A stretch of 64,000 nucleotides of DNA from Arthrobacter sp. Leaf137 (lineage in GTDB: Bacteria; Actinomycetota; Actinomycetes; Actinomycetales; Micrococcaceae): NCBI RefSeq assembly GCF_001423525.1, contig NZ_LMOI01000024.1, positions 186,001 through 250,000 on the forward strand, written 5' to 3'. The notes under the pieces are model-generated. The model worked only from the letters and a program-made list of their open reading frames with translations. It searched no databases and was not told where the DNA came from. The position numbers and the translations under genes are program-made. Below, piece by piece: positions 51,755-58,754 of the stretch; within the stretch, counting starts at the first letter, position 1, and each line of letters starts with the position of its first letter.

Positions 51755-52661
51755 ACCCACCGTGATCGGGTACGTCCGCACCAACGCCGACCTCGGACTC
51801 ACCCTTCCGTCGGCACCCGTCCGCGACATCCTGGAGCGCGCCTTCGCGGAGGACGCACCGGCCGGTGACATCACCTCCCAGGTGCTCATCCCCGCCCAGG
51901 CCCGCGCAACAGCCGTGCTGAACGCCCGCGTCCCCGGCGTTTTCAGCGGCGCCACGGTGTTCCGGGACGCCATGCAGCTGGTGGATCCGGCCACGGACGT
52001 GGACCTGCTGGTACACGACGGGCAGGCGTTCGACGCCGGCACTCACCTGGCCCGCGTCAGCGGGCCGGCGCGCTCGGTGCTGCTCGCCGAACGGGTGGCA
52101 CTGAACCTGGTCCAGCGGATGTCCGCCATCGCCACCAGGACTGCCGAGTTTGTCCGGCTCGCCGAGGGGAAGCAGGCCCGCATCACCGACACCCGCAAGA
52201 CCACCCCCGGGCTGCGGATCCTCGAGCGGTTCGCCGTGCGCTGCGGCGGGGGAGCGAACCACCGCTACAGCCTCTCGGATGCCGTGCTCGCCAAGGACAA
52301 CCACCTGGCGGTCATGACCGGCGGCGACCCCGCCAAACTCACCGGGCTCCTCCTGGCGGCGAAGGCCCAGCTGGGCCACACTACGCACTTTGAAGTGGAG
52401 GTGGACCGGATGGACCAGATCGAACCCGTCCTCGCGGCCGGGGTAGACACCATCATGCTCGACAACTTCAGCTTCGATGAACTGCGCGCAGGGGTTGCCC
52501 TGGTGGCCGGGCGGGCCCGCGTGGAGGCCAGCGGCAACGTGAACCTTGGCACCGTCGCCGCGATCGCCGCCACCGGCGTGGATATCATCTCCATTGGCGC
52601 CCTCACCCACACCGTCGCCGCCCTTGACCTCGGCCTGGACGTGGAACTGACCGTCGGGTGA
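51747..52661 (+). CDS. nadC: Nicotinate-nucleotide pyrophosphorylase (carboxylating)
   Basis: A 304-residue enzyme turning quinolinate and PRPP into nicotinate mononucleotide. Motifs: AEDAPAGDITSQ, DTRKTTPGLRILERFAVRCGG, NHRYSLSDAVLAKDNH, EVEVDRMDQ, MLDNFS and EASGNVNL, with the catalytic Lys/His/Arg residues. I chose the ATG at 51747, eight bases inside the nadB end, so translation is coupled. The longer frame from 51576 is nadB in another frame. Confidence 0.96.
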   Translation: MTEPTVIGYVRTNADLGLTLPSAPVRDILERAFAEDAPAGDITSQVLIPAQARATAVLNARVPGVFSGATVFRDAMQLVDPATDVDLLVHDGQAFDAGTHLARVSGPARSVLLAERVALNLVQRMSAIATRTAEFVRLAEGKQARITDTRKTTPGLRILERFAVRCGGGANHRYSLSDAVLAKDNHLAVMTGGDPAKLTGLLLAAKAQLGHTTHFEVEVDRMDQIEPVLAAGVDTIMLDNFSFDELRAGVALVAGRARVEASGNVNLGTVAAIAATGVDIISIGALTHTVAALDLGLDVELTVG

Positions 52662-52665
52662 AGCC

Positions 52666-53823
52666 ATGATCTTCCTCGACGCCGCCGCCACCACACCCGT
52701 CCGCCGCGAAGTCCTGGAGGCCATGTGGCCCTACCTGACCGGTAACTTCGGAAACCCCTCAAGCCACCACAGCCTGGGGGAGTCGGCCGCTGCCGCGCTC
52801 GCCGGTGCCCGGGCCTCCGTGGCCGCGGTCCTGGGGTGCAGGCCGGGCGAGCTGGTCTTCACGTCAGGGGGCACCGAGGCGGATAACCTTGCCGTCAAGG
52901 GCATTGCCCTGGCCCGGCAGGCGGCGAACCCCGCCCTGAACCGTGTGGTGATCAGCGCCGTCGAGCATCCCGCCGTGGAGGAATCCGCCAGGTACCTTAA
53001 ACGCTTCCACGGCTTCTCCGTTGACGTGGTGCCTGTGGACGGTGCCGGGCAGGTGACGCCGGAAGCGCTCATGCCGCTGCTGGGACCGGAAACAGCGCTG
53101 GTCAGCATCATGTACGCGAACAACGAGGTGGGCACGGTCCAGCCGGTCCCGGCCCTCGCGGAGCTGGCCCGCGGGCAGGGCGTCCCCTTCCATACCGACG
53201 CCGTCCAGGCCGCCGGCTGGCTGCCGCTGGACACCGCTGCTCTGGGCGTGGACGCCCTCAGCATCTCCGGCCATAAGCTCGGTGCCCCCAAGGGCTGCGG
53301 CGTGCTCTACGTCAGGGGCCGGGTCCGCCTGGAGCCGGTGCTCCACGGCGGCGGCCAGGAACGCGGACGCCGGTCCGGCACCGAAAACATTGCAGGGGCC
53401 GTGGGACTCGCCACCGCACTTGCCCTGGCGCAGGCCGCGCAACGGGAACAGGCTGGGCGGGTCTCGCGGCTGAGGGACGCATTCATTGACGCCGTGCTTA
53501 CGGGAGTGCCGGAAGCCATCCTCACCGGGCACCCCAGGGACCGGCTGCCTTCGGTGGCATCCTTCTGCTTTCCCGGCACCAGCGGCGAATCGGTCCTGCT
53601 CGAACTCGAACGCCAGGGTGTGGTGTGTTCCAGCGGTTCAGCATGTGCGGCGGGTTCGGATGAACCCTCTGCCGTGCTGACGGCCCTTGGCATTCCCCGC
53701 GAAGTGGCGCAGACGGCTGTCCGCTTCAGCTTCGACGCGGCGGTGACCGGCGAAGACCTGGACACCGCTGCCAAAGCCGTCAGCTCGGCCGTGGCCGGAG
53801 TGAGGTCACTCGGCACCAACTGA
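52666..53823 (+). CDS. Cysteine desulfurase (NifS/IscS class)
   Basis: A 385-residue PLP enzyme that takes sulfur from cysteine. The PLP lysine is in SISGHKLGAPKG (about residue 204). The active-site Cys is in VVCSSGSACAAGSDEPS (about 327). Starts MIFLDAAATTPVRREVLEAM. It follows nadC by four bases in the NAD operon. In Bacillus a NifS-type enzyme beside the nad genes supplies the NadA cluster, and the same job is likely here. Confidence 0.93.
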   Translation: MIFLDAAATTPVRREVLEAMWPYLTGNFGNPSSHHSLGESAAAALAGARASVAAVLGCRPGELVFTSGGTEADNLAVKGIALARQAANPALNRVVISAVEHPAVEESARYLKRFHGFSVDVVPVDGAGQVTPEALMPLLGPETALVSIMYANNEVGTVQPVPALAELARGQGVPFHTDAVQAAGWLPLDTAALGVDALSISGHKLGAPKGCGVLYVRGRVRLEPVLHGGGQERGRRSGTENIAGAVGLATALALAQAAQREQAGRVSRLRDAFIDAVLTGVPEAILTGHPRDRLPSVASFCFPGTSGESVLLELERQGVVCSSGSACAAGSDEPSAVLTALGIPREVAQTAVRFSFDAAVTGEDLDTAAKAVSSAVAGVRSLGTN

Positions 53824-53836
53824 TCCGGTGGTCCGG

Positions 53837-54328
53837 CTAGCGGTGCCGCGCCCGGCGGAAGATCCAGTGGCGGAGCAGCGTGAACCGGACCGCCGTGGCC
53901 ACGAACCCGGACAGGGTGGTGGTCAGCAGCTCGTCCCGCACGGTGGCCTCCGGATTGATCCAGTGCAGCACGCCCAGGCTGCCTCCGGTGATCAGCAGTG
54001 CCACGACGATCACCACCAGCCCGTTCAGGTGGTCGCTGGCCCGGCGCTGGGTCCCGGAGATCTTGAATGTCAGCCGGCGGTTCAGCGCGGTGTTCAGCAG
54101 GGACGTCAGGACCAGGGCAACGGCGTTTGCCGGTTGCGGGCCGATCCACGGCCGGAGCAGGGCGTAAAGCGCCAAGGATGCGCCGGTGCAGATGATCCCT
54201 ACGCCCGAGAAGCGAAGGAGTTGCCGGACCACCGGAAACCGCAGGATTCCGCGGCGGCGCAGGGCGGCCGGCTTGCGGCGGGCGTCCTGCTGCTCCTGGA
54301 CGGCTGCCGGCGCGCTGGTGGAATCCAT
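53837..54328 (-). CDS. GtrA family membrane protein
   Basis: A 163-residue protein with four membrane helices and the GtrA core (FSGVGIICTGASLALYALL, NALNRRLTFK-like NTALNRRLTFKISG). Family members help flip lipid-linked sugars for cell-surface polysaccharides; no glycosyltransferase gene is adjacent. I chose the ATG at 54328 with AGGGTGG upstream. The frame from 54355 adds nine residues. Confidence 0.83.
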   Translation of the reverse strand: MDSTSAPAAVQEQQDARRKPAALRRRGILRFPVVRQLLRFSGVGIICTGASLALYALLRPWIGPQPANAVALVLTSLLNTALNRRLTFKISGTQRRASDHLNGLVVIVVALLITGGSLGVLHWINPEATVRDELLTTTLSGFVATAVRFTLLRHWIFRRARHR

Positions 54329-54429
54329 CCGTCCACCCTGCCATACCGGGAGCACCGTCCCGCTTCAGTCCGCGGGCGCGGCGTAGTGATTGGTGCCGAA
54401 GGCCAGGCGGCGCCCGGGCTCTCTAAGCG

Positions 54430-55092
54430 TCAGTAGAGCTCGCCCGCCGGGATCTCCACGGCCAGCCGGTTGGACGGGCCGGGCAGCGGGCAAGCCCAGG
54501 CATCGTTGTAGGCGCAGGACGGGTTGTAGGCAAAGTTGAAGTCAAGGACGAACGTGGCGTGGGGGCCGGAACCCTGCACTCCGTGGAACGCGCCCTTGAT
54601 GGTGTCCAGCAGGTACCTGCCGGCCCCGTAGGTGCCGCCCGGCTGGCCCGCCGTGGCATCACGGAACGGCACGAAGATACCGCCGCCGTATCCCTTGAGC
54701 TTCCACACGGCCAATTGACCCATCTCGGGAAGGTCGAAGGTGCCCAGCCGGACAAAGTTGACTACGCCGTCGGTGCCCGTTTCCACGCTCATCTCCCGGC
54801 CGGCGCCCTCGTTGGTGAGGGGAACGTGGAACCGGTAGATGGGATCGTAGTCAGCGGTCTTCAACCCGGAGAACTGCGCCTTGTCCGCGGGCGTCAGCGC
54901 CGAGGCCGGGTGGGTGGCAAACATCAGGTCGCGCTGATGGCGCCAATACGAATGCGCTTCCGCCGGGTTATCGGCGGCGATCCGGCGCACATTGTCGTAG
55001 AGGGCGAAGGTCCGCAGCCTCCAGTCGGCGACGTCGACTGCGGACATTTCCGCCAGGTTCTCTTCGTCCATGCCCTGCTGCCCGTGCGCCAT
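54430..55092 (-). CDS. DUF1684 domain protein
   Basis: A 220-residue protein of the DUF1684 family. Conserved: EDWRLRTF-like (VADWRLRTFALYDNVRRIA), RLGTFDLPEMGQLAVW, FVPFRDATAG, GRYLLDTIKG, and the terminal FAYNPSCAYNDAWACPLPG..NRLAVEIPAGE. The cysteines and the acidic and His residues near the end suggest a conserved active or binding site, but function is unknown. A leaderless start is probable. Confidence 0.85.
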   Translation of the reverse strand: MAHGQQGMDEENLAEMSAVDVADWRLRTFALYDNVRRIAADNPAEAHSYWRHQRDLMFATHPASALTPADKAQFSGLKTADYDPIYRFHVPLTNEGAGREMSVETGTDGVVNFVRLGTFDLPEMGQLAVWKLKGYGGGIFVPFRDATAGQPGGTYGAGRYLLDTIKGAFHGVQGSGPHATFVLDFNFAYNPSCAYNDAWACPLPGPSNRLAVEIPAGELY

Positions 55093-55098
55093 GTCCCC

Positions 55099-55104
55099 AG
55101 CCTA
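55099..55104 (-). promoter_or_regulatory. -10 box for leaderless DUF1684 gene
   Basis: TAGGCT on the minus strand, ending six bases before the ATG at 55092. Confidence 0.55.
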
Positions 55105-55258
55105 GCCGTATGGCAGCGTCCCTAGGGCGCAATGAACGACGACGGCACCTCCGGCGGTTCCATGGCTGCGGTGCGATGGGTGAAGTGGGATGCGGTGTGC
55201 GCCTGCGTGCGGCGCCGGGAACTCCACGCGCCTGGGCGGCCGGACAGCCTGGCGCCGA

Positions 55259-55264
55259 TAGGCT
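55259..55264 (+). promoter_or_regulatory. -10 box for leaderless lipoprotein gene
   Basis: TAGGCT ends six bases before the ATG at 55271. It is the same hexamer and spacing as the divergent DUF1684 gene. Confidence 0.55.
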
Positions 55265-55270
55265 GGCTGC

Positions 55271-56134
55271 ATGGAAGCCAGTGGAACAGCAGCAGTACCG
55301 GCGCGGGGCCAGGCCAGGGCGGGGTCACTGGTCGTCCTGACGGTGGTTGCCCTGCTGCTTGCCGGGTGCAGTGGCCCGCAGGCAGGCGGATCCGGTTCTG
55401 GCTGGACCACGCAGGCGGAGCCCTCGACCGGTGCGGCGGGTGCGCCGACGACGGCGCCGTCAGCCACGACACCCTCGGGTGGCATGCCGGGCCCGTCAGG
55501 CGAAGACGGTGCTTCCGGCACCGCTTCAGCCGAACCGCGGCCCGCGGCCACCGCGGCGACATGGAAGACTTTTGCCGATCCTGCCAGGACGGTCAGCTTT
55601 GAACTTCCCCAGGACTGGATCGCCCAATCCGTCCAACCCGAGGACGGAACCCTTCCGGGTGCGTTGAAGATCGAGGTGAAGAAGCCCGACGGGACCTTCA
55701 TGGCCGCGCTCCGGACCGGCCTGCCGCCGTCGACCGCCGAATGCCCTGAAGGTTCGCGCCGGCCCTACACGGTGATCAGCAGCGTTCCCGTGTCCCCGGG
55801 CGCCCCCGCCGGGTCCGGGGAAGGCACCATCCCGCCCCGGGTGGTCTTCCGGGTGATCCAGGGCTACCGCTACTTCGGCTCCTACGGCATCACCAACCTG
55901 GTGGGCGGGGCCGGCAACCAGGCCTGCGAGCTGCGCAACACCGTCCGCGGTCCGGCCGGCAAAGGTGACTGGTCCTTCGGCGACCTGGTGGCTCTGAGGG
56001 CTTTTGCGCCTGATGAGAAGGTGGCTCCCGCCAAGGCTTTTGACACCCTTGGCGCGGCGGCCGCGTACGCCGGGGAGAGCCCGGACTTTGCCAATGTCCA
56101 GCGGATGCTAATGTCGCTGGAGATCAAAAACTAG
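55271..56134 (+). CDS. Putative lipoprotein of unknown function
   Basis: A 287-residue exported protein. The signal peptide ends in the lipobox LLAGC (Cys33), predicting lipid anchoring after cleavage. A Ser/Pro/Gly/Thr-rich linker of about 65 residues follows, then a roughly 185-residue domain beginning KTFADPARTVSFELPQDWIAQ. I do not recognise the domain. It precedes a transglutaminase-like gene by 70 bp with its own apparent ribosome binding site. Confidence 0.72.
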   Translation: MEASGTAAVPARGQARAGSLVVLTVVALLLAGCSGPQAGGSGSGWTTQAEPSTGAAGAPTTAPSATTPSGGMPGPSGEDGASGTASAEPRPAATAATWKTFADPARTVSFELPQDWIAQSVQPEDGTLPGALKIEVKKPDGTFMAALRTGLPPSTAECPEGSRRPYTVISSVPVSPGAPAGSGEGTIPPRVVFRVIQGYRYFGSYGITNLVGGAGNQACELRNTVRGPAGKGDWSFGDLVALRAFAPDEKVAPAKAFDTLGAAAAYAGESPDFANVQRMLMSLEIKN

Positions 56135-56204
56135 TCCCGTCGCCGGCCCCCACAGGGCGCCAGGGCACGGCACTGCTTTCCAACGCCGACACCCCCGGAG
56201 ATTC

Positions 56205-57011
56205 ATGGAACGCTCTGTTTCTGCACGCCTGGCCTTCCGCACCGCGGCGAACACCAAGGTGGCCATGGCCATTGCCGCTGCCAGGAACAACGGATACTCG
56301 TCCTTCGAGGAATCCCTGTCGGTGCTGGCAGGCGGGGAGGAAGTCCCGCTGACGGAAATCTCCGACCACCACGGCGGCCGGTTCCACTACATGGAGTTCG
56401 CCGACCCCACCGATGTCACTGTCGAATACTCAGCCACAGTGGCCGGCCGCGCCGAGCCGGAGGGCGCAACGCTGGCGGAACAGATCCGCTACGTCCGGCC
56501 CAGCCGGTATGCCGAATCTGACCGGCTCCTCCCCACCGCCTACGCGGAATTCGGGGGACTGCACGGGGAGGAACTCGTCCAGGCCGTCAGGAACTGGGTC
56601 TACGGCGAACTCCGGTACATCAGCGGTTCTTCCCGTGGCACCGACGGCGCGGTGGAAACACTGCTGCACCGCCGCGGAGTATGCCGGGATTTCGCCCACC
56701 TGGCCATCGCGCTGCTGCGGTCCAAGGACGTCCCCGCACGGCTTGCCGCGGTCTACGCTCCGGGGCTGTCACCCATGGATTTCCATGCCGTGGCAGAGGC
56801 CTACGTTAACGGTTCGTGGCGCATCATCGACCCCACGGGGCTGGCCCCGCGGGAGTCGATGCTGCGCATCACCGCCGGCCGTGACTCGTCCGACACGGCT
56901 TTCCTGTCCACGGTGGGGGGAAGCCTGACACTCAACCAGCTCCGCGTCACCGCAGTGGTCAACGGTACGCTGCCGGTTGAGGATCCCGCCGCCCGGGTGG
57001 CGCTGGGCTGA
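56205..57011 (+). CDS. Transglutaminase-like protein
   Basis: A 268-residue protein of the transglutaminase-like superfamily. The catalytic set is visible: Cys160 in RGVCRDFAHL, His194 in MDFHAVAEAYV and Asp209 in IDPTGLAPR. The N-terminal beta domain (residues 1-90) is typical of cysteine-protease-like transglutaminase proteins in actinobacteria. It has no signal peptide. A peptidase rather than cross-linking role is more likely. GGAG precedes the ATG. Confidence 0.87.
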   Translation: MERSVSARLAFRTAANTKVAMAIAAARNNGYSSFEESLSVLAGGEEVPLTEISDHHGGRFHYMEFADPTDVTVEYSATVAGRAEPEGATLAEQIRYVRPSRYAESDRLLPTAYAEFGGLHGEELVQAVRNWVYGELRYISGSSRGTDGAVETLLHRRGVCRDFAHLAIALLRSKDVPARLAAVYAPGLSPMDFHAVAEAYVNGSWRIIDPTGLAPRESMLRITAGRDSSDTAFLSTVGGSLTLNQLRVTAVVNGTLPVEDPAARVALG

Positions 57012-57062
57012 CCTGTCCCGGACCGGTTTGTCGCTGGCCGGCTCAGGTCCTGCCCGGCGCCC

Positions 57063-57530
57063 CTACCGCGGCAGCTGTCCCAGCGAGTTCCGGAGTTTGT
57101 CCGTGAGCCGGCGCAGTTCCTTTTGCTCGTCGGGACTCAGCGCCGGCGCCACCAGGGCGGAGATGTCGCGGACGTGCTCACGGCCGATCTCCTTCTGGAG
57201 CTCCCGGCCTTCGTCGGTGAGCTTGAGCAGCACACCCCTGCCGTCCTCCGGCGCGGGCATCCGGGCCACCAGGCCGCGTTTTTCCAGCCGCTCCACCAGC
57301 CGGCTCAGGCTGGACTGGCTGAGCAGCACGTTGTCGTTGAGCTCGTTAAGCCGGAGCCAGCCCGACGGGCAGCGTGACAGGGTGAACAGGACATCGTACT
57401 CATTCACCGCCAGCTTCCGGAACGCCGGGCCGGACTGCAGCCTGCGCATCACGGCCACCTGCGCCCGGAACAATGACTCCCAGGTTTCCGCGGCGAGCCG
57501 GACGGGGGAAGTGGATTGGCTGGTTGCCAT
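57063..57530 (-). CDS. MarR family transcriptional regulator
   Basis: A 155-residue winged-helix regulator (LRLNELNDNVLLSQSSLSRLVERLEKRGLVAR is the DNA-binding part and DGRGVLLKLTDEGRELQ the wing). It is the second gene after the luciferase-like oxidoreductase, overlapped as TAATG. An 18-bp palindrome upstream of that operon is the obvious operator, so it probably represses its own operon. The ligand is unknown. Confidence 0.9.
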   Translation of the reverse strand: MATSQSTSPVRLAAETWESLFRAQVAVMRRLQSGPAFRKLAVNEYDVLFTLSRCPSGWLRLNELNDNVLLSQSSLSRLVERLEKRGLVARMPAPEDGRGVLLKLTDEGRELQKEIGREHVRDISALVAPALSPDEQKELRRLTDKLRNSLGQLPR

Positions 57531-58639
57531 TACGCCTCCGCCGTGGCCTTTTCGGCGTCCTGGGCTGCCAGGTGCGCCGCGACGCGGGATGCGTGGGTGG
57601 GTGCGTCCGGCACGTGGGCGGGCTTGCGGTCCGCGTACTCCTTGCGGAGGACGGGCAGGACTTCCTCGCCAAAGAGGTCCAGCTGTTCCAGGACTGTCTT
57701 GAGCGGGAGGCCGGCGTGGTCGATCAGGAACAGCTGGCGCTGGTAGTCACCAAAGTGCTCGCGGAAGCTCAAGGTCTTCTCGATGACTTCCTGCGGGCTG
57801 CCCACGGTCAGCGGAGTCTGCGACGTGAAGTCCTCCAGGGAGGGTCCGTGGCCGTACACAGGGGCGTTGTCGAAGTACGGACGGAATTCCTTCACGGCGT
57901 CCTGGGAGTTCTTCCTCATGAAGAACTGCCCGCCGAGGCCGACGATCGCCTGGTCTGCGGTGCCGTGGCCGTAGTGCTCGTACCGCTCGCGGTAGAGCCC
58001 GATCAGCTGCTGGTAGTGCTCCTTGGGCCAGAAGATGTTGTTGGCGAAGAACCCGTCACCGAAGTAGGCCGCCACCTCGGCGATCTGCGGTGTGCGGATG
58101 GAGCCGTGCCACACAAAGGGGGCCACGCCGTCGAGCGGGCGCGGGGTGGAGGTGAAGTTCTGCAGCGGAGTGCGGAACTTGCCGGACCAGTTGACGGTGT
58201 CCTCGTCCCACAGCTTGCGCAGCAGGCTGTAGTTCTCGATGGCCAGCTCTACGCCGTCCTGGATGTTCTTGCCGAACCACGGGTAGACAGGGGCGGTGTT
58301 GCCGCGGCCCAGCACCAGGTCCACGCGCCCATCGGACAGGTGCTGGAGCATGGCGAAGTCCTCGGCGATCTTCACAGGATCGTTCGTGGTGATCAGCGTG
58401 GTCGCCGTGGACAGGGTGATCCGCTCGGTCTGCGCGGCGATGTAGGCGAGGGTGGTGGTGGGGGAGGATGAGAAGAAGGGCCGGTTGTGGTGCTCGCCCA
58501 GGGCGTAGACATCCATGCCGATCTCTTCGACCTTCCTGGCGATGGCCACCGAGGCCTTGATGCGCTCGTTCTCGGTGGGGGTGCGGCCCGTGGTGGGGTC
58601 CGTGGTGATGTCGCTGACGCTGAAAACACCGAACTGCAT
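57530..58639 (-). CDS. LLM class flavin-dependent oxidoreductase
   Basis: A 369-residue luciferase-like monooxygenase-fold protein (MQFGVFSVSDITTDP start, YALGEHHNRPFFSSSP, RVDLVLGRGNTAPVYPWFG). It probably uses FMNH2 or F420; the substrate is not evident. GGAAGGG precedes the ATG at 58639. The frame is open to 58708, but that longer start would run through the predicted promoter. It is encoded with marR in one operon under the palindrome at 58694-58711. Confidence 0.87.
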   Translation of the reverse strand: MQFGVFSVSDITTDPTTGRTPTENERIKASVAIARKVEEIGMDVYALGEHHNRPFFSSSPTTTLAYIAAQTERITLSTATTLITTNDPVKIAEDFAMLQHLSDGRVDLVLGRGNTAPVYPWFGKNIQDGVELAIENYSLLRKLWDEDTVNWSGKFRTPLQNFTSTPRPLDGVAPFVWHGSIRTPQIAEVAAYFGDGFFANNIFWPKEHYQQLIGLYRERYEHYGHGTADQAIVGLGGQFFMRKNSQDAVKEFRPYFDNAPVYGHGPSLEDFTSQTPLTVGSPQEVIEKTLSFREHFGDYQRQLFLIDHAGLPLKTVLEQLDLFGEEVLPVLRKEYADRKPAHVPDAPTHASRVAAHLAAQDAEKATAEA

Positions 58640-58679
58640 GATGTGCCCTTCCGTTTCCTGGACTTGCTGGCTTGGTTCC

Positions 58680-58685
58680 AGTGTA
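58680..58685 (-). promoter_or_regulatory. -10 box for the luciferase-like/marR operon
   Basis: TACACT on the minus strand, 9 bp from the palindrome, which would then cover the -35 region. Confidence 0.45.
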
Positions 58686-58693
58686 GTCCAAAT

Positions 58694-58711
58694 TAGATGC
58701 ATTTGCATCTA
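58694..58711. promoter_or_regulatory. Candidate MarR operator
   Basis: A perfect 18-bp palindrome, TAGATGCA-TT-TGCATCTA, 55 bp upstream of the luciferase-like gene. MarR dimers typically bind AT-rich palindromes of 16-20 bp, and a marR gene is in this operon. Confidence 0.72.
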
Positions 58712-58754
58712 TCGACGGATACAACGCATCCATGCGGGATTTATTCCGTTTGTG

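Noticed and set aside
48612..52724. Long minus-strand frames opposite nadA, nadB and nadC
   Set aside because: They lie opposite three certain enzyme genes and show only shadow composition.
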